Part shown: piece after piece, positions 53,258 through 64,000 of the stretch
Layout: each line of letters begins with the position of its first letter
Position numbering within the stretch: the stretch's first letter is position 1
Assembly: GCA_027257055.1 (NCBI GenBank)
Contig: JAPVLO010000978.1
Coordinates: 1-64,000, forward strand
DNA: 64,000 nucleotides
Source: Cephalopachus bancanus
Taxonomy: Eukaryota > Chordata > Mammalia > Primates > Tarsiidae
Direction of reading: 5' to 3'
Translations under genes and position numbers: made by a program
Notes under the pieces: generated by a model
The model's database searches: none
The model's input: the letters and a program-made list of their open reading frames with translations, nothing else
What the model was told of the DNA's origin: nothing

Positions 53258-56200
53258 TATAGTGTCACCCCTCAAAAAGGAGGACTAGTCACTGAGACAC
53301 ACATTAGGGGAAGGCTTCTCACTGTAGCACTGATAACAGAGAAGAGTTTGTCACTGTGGCACCCATTATGGAGGTGGTCTGGTCACTGTGGCACCCGTCA
53401 CAAAGGAAGGCATATCACTGGAACACCCATAAAAAAGGAGGACCTGCCACTGAGCACCCTGCACAAAAGAGGGTTAGTTATTGGGGCACCTATTATGGAG
53501 GAGGCCCAGTCACTGGGGAAAATATCATAGAAGAGTGCCAAATGCTGGGACACCCATGACATAGAAAAGACAGTGTTTGGGCCCCCATCACAAATGTGAG
53601 ACAGTGACTATGGTTTCTACTATAAAGAAGAAAAAATACAGAGACAGTCATCAAAAATATATCCAGTCAATGGTGAACCCAATAAGAGAAATTTTACTCT
53701 CAGAAACAGAAGACTAGTCTCGTGGATACAGATCACTGTGAACACCCAGTCACTGAGGCACCTATTACAGACATAGGACAGTCACGGATACACCCATCAC
53801 AGAGAAGGCTTCATCACTGGGGCACCCATTAAGGGTAGGCCAATCACTGGATCACTGAAAACAAAGCAGGATCTGTCACTGGGGCATACCTCACAGAAAA
53901 GGTATTTTCACTGTGACTCTCATCTAGAACAAGTCTAGTAATGGGGGAAACTATCATAGTGGATTCTCAGTCTCTGAAGAACACAAGATAGAGGCTGCCC
54001 TATCACTGGGACACACAAATTGAGAAGGGCCAGTCACTGGTCACCCATTTTGAAAGAACCCTAGTCAATAGTGCACAAATCACAAATAAGGCCTATCACT
54101 GACACATCCATAACTAAAGAGAACCTGTCACTTAGGCACCTATTACAGAAGAAGACCAGTCACTGAGGCACCAAATATGGAGGAGACCCAGTCACAGGGG
54201 CAAATATAACAGAGAAGAGTCAATCACAGGGACACCCATCACAGAGAAGTGCCATTGTCTGGAGTTCCCAGCACAGAGGGGAGTGAGTCACTCACGCACC
54301 TGACACAAGTGGTCTAGTCATGGAGGCACCTATTATGGAGGAGGCCCAGATACTGGGGCAACTAACAGAGGGGAGAACCCATCACTTCTGCACCCATAAG
54401 AGAGGAAAGCGTGTGTCTAAGGCACACAACACAGAGGAGGGCTAACTATTAAGGCATTCATTGTAAATGAGGCGTAATCACTGGGAGATCCATCACAGAG
54501 GGGGCACAAAAGCTGTGGCTACTCTTATACAGCAGGGCCAGATAAAGTGATACCCATCACAGAGAGAAGACAGTCAATAGGGAACACAGTAAGAGGAGTC
54601 CCTGTCACTGGGGTACCCATCACAGAAGAATTATAGTCAAGAACACACACCACTGTGGACACTTAGTCACTGAAAAACTATGACAGAGCTAGGCTAGTCC
54701 CAGAAGCACCCACCACAGGGTAGGCTCATACTCTGGGACACCCATTTGAAGTAGTGGCAATCACAGGAATACTGATCACAAAGGAGGGCAAGTAACATGG
54801 GAACCCCTCACAGAGGAGGTCCAGTTATTAGGGCACCCCCATCACAGAGGTGGTCTAGACATTGGGGCACAAATATAGAGGAAGCCAAGTCACTGGGGAT
54901 CTGACCATAGTGGAGTGCCAATTTCTGGGGCAGCCATCACAGAGCAGGCCAGTCACTGCGGTATCCATTACAGAAAAGAGCCACAACTGTGGCAACAATT
55001 ACAGAGGAGAGTCAGTCACTGGAGCACCAAATCACAGAAGAGTGTCAGTCAGTGCCCCCAAAACAGAAGAGGGACAGTGACTGAGGTGCCCATCACAGAG
55101 AGCCAGTCATTGGGACAGAAATTACAGGAGAGGAACATTCACTCAAGTCCTCTTTACTGTGCAACATTTGTCATTGGGCATCCAACATAGAGGCAAGCCA
55201 GTCATTGTTTCAACAATTACAGAGTGGTGTCTTTCATATGGGCACTCCTCACAGAGAAGGGCTAATCACTGAGGCAAAAATTATAGAGAAGGCCCAGTCA
55301 CTAGGTCATCTAGCACACAAGAGATACAATCACTGTGACACTCATCATAGAGTAGAACCAGTCAATGGGACAGCCACCACAGAGGAAGGGTAATTACTGT
55401 GGCATTCATTTAGAAGGAGTGACACTTACCAGACCACAATCATTAATAAACCCTAATCAATGGAGCACCATTTATGGAGAAGGTCCATCAGTGGGGCACC
55501 CTTCACAGAGGAGGGTCAGTGACTGGTGCGCCACTTTTGGAGGAGGCCCCAAAACTGTGAAACTCATCAAAAAGAAGATCAAGTCTTGGGGCACCAATCA
55601 CAGAAGAGGTCAATCTCTGGGACACCCATAAGAGTGGAGGGCAGTCACTGGGGCACCAATCCCAGAGGAGATCTGTCATTGTGTTACCCTTCAGAGATGA
55701 GGGTCAGTCACTGGGCACCAATCACAAATGAGGACCGGTCCATGTAGCATCCAACACAAAGGAAAGTCGGTGTTAATGGCACCCATCACAAAGGTCATTC
55801 GTTGGGACATTATTTTCAAAACAGAGTCAATCACTGAGTCACCAATCACAGAGGAGGGCCAGTCACTGGGGCACCCATCACAGGAAGACCTAGTCACTAG
55901 GTCACAGAAGAGTGGCAGGAACTGAGACATCCATTAGTGAAAGCACAAGTAACTGTGGTATCCTTCACAGAGGAGGGCTAGTCGATGGGGCACACATCAC
56001 CAAGAAAGGGCAGTCACTGAAGCACCCATCAGAGAGGCAGACCAGTCATGGAGACACTACCCACAGAGAAGGACCAGTAATTGGACCATCTATTTTGTAA
56101 GAACCTTAGACAATGAGACACTCATCACATAGGAGAACCAGTCACTGGGGAACCCATTATGAAGGAGACTTAGAAATTGGGCACCACCAAAGAGGAGGTC

Positions 56201-56660
56201 TAGTTACTGAGGTACCCATTTTGTAGGAGGTCCTATTCCTAGGACACTCATCACAGAATAAGGCTTGTCACTGCAGCATCTATCACAGAGAATAGCCTCT
56301 TTGGGGGTCACTGATCACAGAGAGGAGAACAGTCACTATAGCATCCTTTATGTAGGAGGTCCCACCTCTGTGACAACCATCACAGAAGAGGGCTTGTCAC
56401 AGTGGCACACAACGTATATGAAGGTCTCTCACTGAGGCACCAATCACAGGGAGGACCAGTTACTGTAGCAAACATTATGAAAAAGGCACCATCACTGGGA
56501 CACCCTTTACAAAGAAGAGCAGTGAAATGGGCATCCATTGTGGAGGAGGACCAGTAAGTGGGACACCCATTACAGAGGACTAATCACTGGGGCAACAATC
56601 ATGAAGGAGGTTTTGTCACTGGGCACCCATAACAGAGGAAGGCTAGTCAATGGGGCACCC
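53258..56660 (+). repeat. 32-bp satellite array, segment 7
   Basis: The array resumes with CACCCCTCAAAAAGGAGG, in the same orientation as at 38312, which shows that the provirus landed inside a pre-existing array. About 106 units without foreign insertions. It ends where the orientation flips at about 56661. Confidence 0.95.
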
Positions 56661-56775
56661 TCTCTGATCAGTGTCCCACAGACTAGCCCTCATCCCTTTG
56701 AATGTCCTAGTGACTGCCCTTCTATGTAACATGTACCACCATGTCTGACTCTATTCTGTGATTGATTTCCCAGTG
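56661..56775 (-). repeat. Inverted satellite block 1
   Basis: About 115 bp read as satellite only on the minus strand. The reverse complement matches 57485-57597 at roughly 93 % by eye (about 8 substitutions and one small gap), far closer than neighbouring units match each other. It was therefore copied from that block and inserted in reverse. A 17-bp direct repeat (56776-56792 and 56793-56809, ACAGAGGAGAAACAGTC) sits exactly at its right edge. Confidence 0.93.
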
Positions 56776-59700
56776 ACAGAGGAGAAACAGTCACAGAGGA
56801 GAAACAGTCACTGGAGCACCCATAACGGAGGAAGGCTAGTCACTGGGGCACCAATATAGAGGAGGTCCTGTCACTGAAGCACTGATCACAGAGAAATGCC
56901 AATCACTGGAACACCTATTAAAGAGGAGGGTTAGTCACTGGATAACCCATTTGAAGGAGAGACAGACGTTCACTCGCCACAAAAGTGAGCTAGTCAATGG
57001 AGCACCAATTTTGAAGATGGCTACTAACTTGGACAACTGTCACAAATGAGGGCCATTCATTGGGACATCCATCACACAAGAAGTCCAGTCACTAGGACAT
57101 TCATCTATAGGAGGGGCACTTATTGGGCACCCATCAAAAAGGAATGCTATTCACAAAAGTAAAAATGACGAGAGAACTTAGTCACAAAGACACAAAACAT
57201 GAAGAGGGTTTGTCACTGTGGGACTCATCATAGAAGAGGGTCTGTTTGTGGCACCAATCATGGAGAAGGATCAGTCAGTGGGACTCTCATTATAGATGAG
57301 GATCAGATACTGTGGCACACAGGAGGGCAAGTCAGAGGGACACTCATCAAAAAGGAGTCACAAGAGCACCCATAGTTGAGGGGGACCATTAAGTGAAATA
57401 ACCATGGCAGAAGAGGATTTGTCACTGGGGAAACCATTATGGAGGTGTACCAGTCACTGGGACAACCATCTTCAAGAAGAAACAGTCACTGGGAAATCAG
57501 TCACAGAATAGAGTCAGACACGGTGGTACACGTTACAAAGAAGGGCAGTCACTAGGACATTCAAAAGGATGAGGGCCAATCTGTGGGGCACTGATCACAG
57601 AGGAGGGCCAGTCACTGGGACCCCCATCACAGAAAAGTGCCAGTCACTGGGGCACATTTAATAATTGGGAGCCAAGTATTGGGACACACATCAGAGATGA
57701 TATCTACTAATTGTGGCACCCACTAGAGAGGAGAACCTGTCACTGGGGCACCCATCACATAGGAGAACCTGTCACTGAGGTTCAAGGCAATGACAAGGGC
57801 CATTCACTGAGGCACACATCACACAGAAAAGTCAGTGACTGGGGCACTCACTAAGAGGGTCTCAGGCACTCGACCTCTGATAACAGAAGAGTTCCAGTAA
57901 GTGGGCTACCCATCACTGAGCAAGGCTAGTCGCTGTGGCACCCATAACACTGGTGGGGGAGTCATAGAGACATTCATCACAAAGGAGACCAGTCTCTGAG
58001 GCACACATTACAGGGCAGAGTTAGACGTGATATCACCCATCAGAAAGGAGAGACGATAAGTTAGTCACCCATAATGGAGGAGGACATGTCTTGAAGCACT
58101 CATCACAGACCAGAGGCAGTCACTAGGGCTCCCATCAGGAAGGGCGACAAGTTCTGTAGCACCAATTATGAAGGAGGCCCAGTCATTAGGACTACCATCT
58201 CAGAATTGTGCCATGTACTGGGGTAGTCCTTATGAATTAGGGCAAATAACTGGAGAACCCATCACCGAAGAAGGCTGATCACAAGGGTGCCCATCACAGA
58301 GAAAAACTAGTCACTGGGGTAATCTTAAGAGAGAAAAGCAATTCACTTGTGACACCCATCACAGGAAGGGGCCAGTCACTGGTGCACCCATTAGAGAGGT
58401 GAGTTACTGGCATAGCCAGCACAAAGGCCAATTACTGGAGAAGCAATACAGAGAACAGCCAGTCACTGGAGTACAAATCACAGAGGAAGTTTAGTCAATG
58501 AGGCACCAAACACAGAAGAGGGACACTCACTGAGTCACCCATCACAAAGAATAGTCAGTCACTGTAGCCCCAGTAGTAGAGGAGGCCCAATCACTGTTGT
58601 GCCCATCACAGAGCAGAATCCGTCACTGAGGCTCTAATCACAAAGGAGGGCCAGTCGCTTAGAAAGATTTACAGAAAATGGACAGTCACAGTTGCACCCA
58701 TCACCCAGAACCTGCCTATTCAAAGGCGGACCGCCTCACAGAGGAAGGATAAATACTAAGAAACCCACAGAGAAGAGGGTTTTTATTGTGGTGCCAATAA
58801 CACAAGGAGGAAACTCACTGGGACACTCATTATGGAGGGGGGACTGTCACTGAGACATCCGTCACTGAAAATGGTCAATGAGACTGCGAACACAAAGAAC
58901 TTGTTACAGGGGCACCCATTAAAGAGGAGACCTTGTTACTGGGACATTCATTACAGAAGAGAGTTATGAGAGAGGGCTAGTTACTGGAGCACAGATCACC
59001 AAGGAGGAACAATCACTGTGGCACCCATAATGCAGAAGGAGTAGACACTCATTATGTATGATAACCAGTCACAGGTGCAGCAACAATGGTGGAAAGCTAC
59101 TCACTGGGGTACCTATCACAGGAGAGAATTAGTAAATTTGACACTTTCACAAAGGAGGGCCAATAACTGGGACACATATCACAGAGGAGGGCCAGTCACA
59201 AGAAAACCCATCACAGAAGTGGGCCAGTTAAAGGACACTCCCTAACAGAGGAGTGCTAGTCACTGGTACACCTAACACAGAGGACTATGTACTGTGGCAT
59301 CCATAACAGAGGAGAACCAGTCTTCAGATTATCCATACCAGTCACTGTGGCACCCAATTTGGAGGAGGACCAGTCAATGGTACCACCTTCACAGAAAATG
59401 GCAAATCACTGGGCCAACTACTATGGTGGGGAACCAGTCATTGGCCAGGAATCACAGAGAAGTCCCAATCACTGGGGCAACAAAAATGGGGAAGTCCCAA
59501 ACAATGGGGCACCAATCACAAAGAATGAATATCATGGTCAACCATCTCAAAGGAGGAATAATCACTAGGGAATCCATAACAGAAAAGTATCAGTCACTGT
59601 GGCTAACATTAAGGAGATCATTGGGCAACTTTCACAAGGAGAATCCATCACTAGGATAGCCATCACAGAGGAAAGCCAGTTGCTAGGGCATCCATTATGG

Positions 59701-60393
59701 AAGAGGGCTAGTCACTGGAGCACCCATCACAGAGGAGGCACAAACTACAGAGGAGTGCCAGTCACAGAAACCCCCATAAGAGAAGAGGCCTAGTCACCAG
59801 TTCACACCTCACAGAAGAGGCCCAGTCACTGGGCAATCCATGACAAAGAGGACAAATCACTGTGCCACTTTCCTAAAAGGAGGGCCAGTCACTGGAACGC
59901 CTATCACAAAGGAGCCTCAATCATGGGGGCACTCATCACAGAGAAAGACTTGTCACTGGGGTAAAGATCACAGAGGAAACTTAGTCACTGAGTCATCCCT
60001 TAGTGCAGAGCCAGTCTCTGGGGCACCCGTCAAAGAGGTGGCCAATCACTGGGTACCCTATCAAAGTTTAGGACCAGTTACTGGCGCACCGATAAGAGAA
60101 GAGCAGATGGCCAGTTAATGAGGAACCAAATACAGAGAAGGGGCAATCAGTGAGGTATCCTTCACAGAAGAAGGTCAGTCACTGAGACAGCCAACACAGA
60201 AGAGGACCAGACACTGGGGTACCAATCACAGAAGAAGGTCCCTCATGAGTGCATCCATCAAAGAGGAGAGTCAGTTACCTGTACTCCCATTATAGTGGAG
60301 GGCAAGGCATGAGAACACCCCTCACAAAAGAGGATTATCCACTGGTACATGCAGCACAAAGAAGTGCTCACTGTGACATCCATAATGGATGAA
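56776..60393 (+). repeat. 32-bp satellite array, segment 8
   Basis: About 113 units in direct orientation, including the source-like block 57485-57597 for the inverted copy upstream. It begins with the 17-bp microduplication at the inversion edge. No genes or foreign insertions are seen. Confidence 0.95.
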
Positions 60394-60463
60394 CTCTCTC
60401 AATAACTGTACCACCTCTGTGTTTGTTGCCTTATTTACTTATCCTCATCTGTGATTGCTGTGA
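60394..60463 (-). repeat. Inverted satellite block 2
   Basis: About 70 bp, or two units, read as satellite on the minus strand (on the + strand it shows CCTCTGTGTTTGTTGCC and CCTCATCTGTGATTG). The reverse complement resembles the directly adjacent forward sequence at about 60483-60540, with the phrase GAGTAAAT before CACAGAGGTGG in the forward copy and AAGTAAAT in the inverted one. The similarity is weaker than for block 1. Confidence 0.82.
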
Positions 60464-63400
60464 TTCGCTGGGGCCCACATTTTGGAGGAGGACGAGTAAA
60501 TGGAAAAAACATCACAGAGGTGGGCTATTCACTGAGGCAATAATTATGGTGGAGGGCTAATCACTGGGGCACCAATCCTAGAGGATGTCAAGTCACTGAA
60601 GCACCTGAAGTGGAGGGCCAGTCACTGAGGCACCCATTACAGAGGAGGCTCAGTGACTGCAGTACCAATTACAAAGAGGTACCTGTCGCTGGCGCTCCAA
60701 TTTCAGATGAGTAATTACTGGAGCATCCAACATAAAGAGGACCAACAACTGGGAAACCTTTATGGAAGAGACCCCATCACTGGGCAACCATCACAGAGGA
60801 GAGCCAGTCACTGGGACACCCATGACTGATGATAGTCACTCACAGGGGCACCCATCTCAGTGAGACACGTCACTGAGAAAACTATCACAGAAGAGGACCA
60901 GGCACAGTGGCAACCATCACAGAGGAGAGACAATCACTGTGGCACCCATTAGGAGGAGGCTCAGTCACTGGTGCACCTATTACAGAGAAGAGCTCTTCAC
61001 CAGGGTAAACCTCACAGAGGAGGCCCAGTCACAAGGACAACCCTTAGAATTAGGACCAATTACTGTGTCACTGATAAAAAACGGAGGGCCAGTCACTGTG
61101 GCATCATTCACAATGGAGGCACAGTCCCTGTGTACACATCACTAAGGAGGCCTAGTCACTGGAGCAACAATCACAGAAGAAGCCTAATCACTGGGTTACA
61201 CATCATAATGGTGGACCAGTCTCTGGGACAGCCATTATAGAGGTGGTAGGTAAATAGGGGTACTCATCACAGATGAAGGCCAATCAATGAGAATCCAAAT
61301 ACAGAAGAGGAACAGTAACTGAGACACCATTCACAGAGGAGTTCAGGTAACAAGGGTGTACTTCACAAAGGTTGGTGAATCACTGGGACACCAATTTTGG
61401 AGGAAGACCATTCTTCCTCCATTGGGACACACATTACAGAAGAGGGCCAATCACTTGGAAATTGATTATAAAGGTGGCCAGTCACAGTAATTTCCATCAC
61501 AGTGGTATGCAATTATGGGAGAGGGATATCCACCATGGCATGCAACACAGAAGAAGGCTAATCACAAGGGAACTTATCACAGAGGCGTGTCACTGGAGCA
61601 ACCATCACAGAGCAAAGTCAATCACTGGGGCACCCATCACAAAAAAGCCAGTTACTGGGGCAATCATGACATTGCAGGGCCAGTCTCTGGTGCACCCATC
61701 ACAGAGAAGGTCAGTAATTGAGGTACCCATAATAGATGAGACCTAGTCATTAAAGCTCCCATCACAGAGAAGACCCAGTCACTGGAACAGCAATCACAGA
61801 TGAGGACCAGCCACTAATGCAACAAACACAGAAGAGAGACAATCATTGAAGCACCCATCAGAGAGGAGAGTTAATCATTCGGAGACCCATCACAGAGGAG
61901 GGTTTATCACTGTGGGCCCAGTCATAAAGGAGGGCTAGATACTGGGGCACCAATCATGGAGAAAGGTTAGTCACTGGGACTATCATTACAGAGGAAGGCC
62001 TGTCACTGGGGCATCCATCAAATAGGGTGACCAGTCAGAGGGACATTCATCACAAAGGAGGACTAGTCACTGGTTCACCCATTATTGAGGCAGCCCATTA
62101 AGTGAAAAATCATCACAAAGGAAGCTAGTCACTGGGGCACCAATTATGGAGAAGCACCAATAACTAGGGACACATTACAAAAGAGGGGCAATTACTGAGA
62201 CACCCGCCACCAAAAAGAGCCTGTCATGGGTATGGCCATCACAAAGGAGAGATAGTCACTAGGGCACCCATTGAATAGTCTTGTTAAGTAGTACAACCAT
62301 CACAGAGTAGAGCTAGTCATTGAGGTAACCATATTGGAGGAGCACCAGTCATTGCAACACCAATCACAGAGGATGATCAGTCACTGGCCATCTATACAGA
62401 GGCTTACCAGTCACTAGGGCACCAATCACAAAGAAGGATCAGTCACTAGGGCACCCGTTGAAGAGGTTTATTAAATAGTACAATCATTACAAAGGGCAGC
62501 TAGTCACTGGAGCAATCATTAGGGAGAAGCACCAGTCATTGGGGCACGAATCACAGAGATGTATCAGTCACTGGGGTACCCATAATGAATGAGGGTAAGT
62601 TACTGGGACACCCACTATGGAGGAGACACTGAAACTGTAACAACCATCACAGAAGAGACCCAGTAACTGGAATATCCATCACAGAGGAGGGGCACACACT
62701 GGGGCACCCATCGCAGAGCAGGGCCAGTCACTGTGGCACCCGTCACATAAGAGGGTCAATCACAAAGGCATGCATAATAGAGGAAGGCTAGTCACTGACC
62801 ATCTATACAGAGGATGGTGAGTCACTTGGGCATCCATCACTAAGGAAAACCAGTCACTGTGGCACTCAATATACAGAAGTCCTATTCACTGGGTAATCTT
62901 TCATTGAGCAGAGACAGTCAGTGGGATACCCATTACAGAGGAGATCCAATCATTGGGACACCCATCACAGAAAAGCGTCAGTCATTGGGTCATCCATTAT
63001 AGGGGAGGACTAATTATTGAGTCATCTAGTATGGAGGTGTCACAGTCACTGAGCCAGTCATCACAAAGGAGCGGCAAGGCATCCATCACAGTAGAGGTCT
63101 AGTCACTGGGGCAACTATCACAGAGGAGAGTCAGTCACTGTTATACAAATTACCTAGTAGTCTCAATTCTCTGGAAAATAATGTAGAGGTGGGCCATTAT
63201 GAAGCAGGTCAAGTCACTGGAGCATCATGAGGCAGACAAGCCACTGGGGCATCCATTGTCGAGGAGGGCCTGTTACCAAGACACCAATTATGGTGAATTG
63301 CTTGTGGTTGGGCATCAATCACAGAAGAGTGTCAGTCATTGTGTCACCCATTATAGAGAAGGGCCTGTCACTGGGCAGCCATCACAGAAAAAGTCTAGTC

Positions 63401-64000
63401 GAGACATCACTCATCATATTGGAGAACCAGTTACTGGGAAAATATCACAGAGGACAACCAATCACTGGGTCAATTAACAGAGATAAGAGCCAGTCACTGG
63501 GGCACCCGTCACAGACAAGGTCCAGTCACTTAGGCATACATCACAGAGGAGGGCCAGAAACTGGGGTGCCAATTTGGAAGAGGACCAGTCAATGGATCAC
63601 CAATGATAGAGGGACGCCAGTCACTGGGGCATCCCTCACAGAACAGGACTAGTCACTGGGGCACCCATTCCAAAGGAGGGCTTGTCACTAGGCCACCGAT
63701 CTCAGAGGAGAGTTAGTCACTGATGCACGCATCACAGAAGAGGGTTAGTAACTGAGGCACCCATCATGGAGAAGAGTCAGTCACTGGGGTGGCCATTATG
63801 GAGGAGATTTAGATACTAGGCCACTCATTCTGAAGGCACACCTGTCAGGAGGACCATATACAGAGAACGTCCATTTTCTGTGGCACTAATTATAGAGGAG
63901 ACTCAGACACTAAAAAGCACATTGCAAAGTAGAGCTAGTCACTAAGACACAGATCACAGAGGAAGCCAAACCCTGGGTTTCTAAATATGGAAGAGGGCCA
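60464..64000 (+). repeat. 32-bp satellite array, segment 9 (open at right edge)
   Basis: About 110 units, still running at the last base. A recent block repeat at 62265-62350 and 62452-62540 (offset 187 bp) shares the rare phrases CACCCATTGAA/CACCCGTTGAA and TTAAGTAGTACAA/TTAAATAGTACAA. A third relic, CCATCTATACAGAGG, occurs near 62387 and 62800. Units close to consensus are frequent here. Confidence 0.95.

Overview
The window looks like primate nuclear DNA, most likely from a non-anthropoid (probably strepsirrhine) primate. The evidence is repeat content only: dimeric Alu-type SINEs of an unusual subfamily, an L1 with primate-like ORF1 and ORF2, a class I (gammaretrovirus-like) endogenous retrovirus and two ERVK-type solo LTRs. 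I cannot name the species. I see no host protein-coding gene, tRNA, rRNA or CRISPR array.

About 46 kb of the 64 kb (roughly 72 %) is one family of tandem repeat with a period of about 32 bp. Its consensus reads CACCCATCACAGAGG followed by AGGGCCAGTCACTGGGG. Units are strongly diverged and carry 1-2 bp indels, but they run head to tail on the + strand from base 1 to base 64000, so the array continues past both ends. Two short blocks are inverted (56661-56775 and 60394-60463), each with a direct-orientation copy just downstream.

The array is interrupted by later insertions. These are a 5'-truncated Alu (653-894), an ERVK-type solo LTR on the minus strand (4367-5332), a full-length Alu (13909-14220), an Alu derivative with two left monomers (17681-17990), a second solo LTR of the same family on the minus strand (26164-27156), and a decayed ERV1 provirus (38313-53257). 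Most have target-site duplications that can be read directly in the satellite.

The provirus has two LTRs, a proline-type primer binding site, remnants of gag, pol and env, and a polypurine tract. It has itself been hit repeatedly: two Alus, a nearly full-length L1 (42555-49307) inside the integrase zinc finger, and two minus-strand L1 3' ends inside env. The L1 carries its own Alu (47679-47954). The order of events is therefore satellite, then ERV1, then L1, then Alu, which makes the satellite array old.

Every long open frame in the window is either a satellite reading or a fragment or antisense shadow of a mobile element. The ORF-like peptides in the satellite repeat every 32 residues because three 32-bp units make 96 nt, and the consensus unit happens to have no stop in any forward register.
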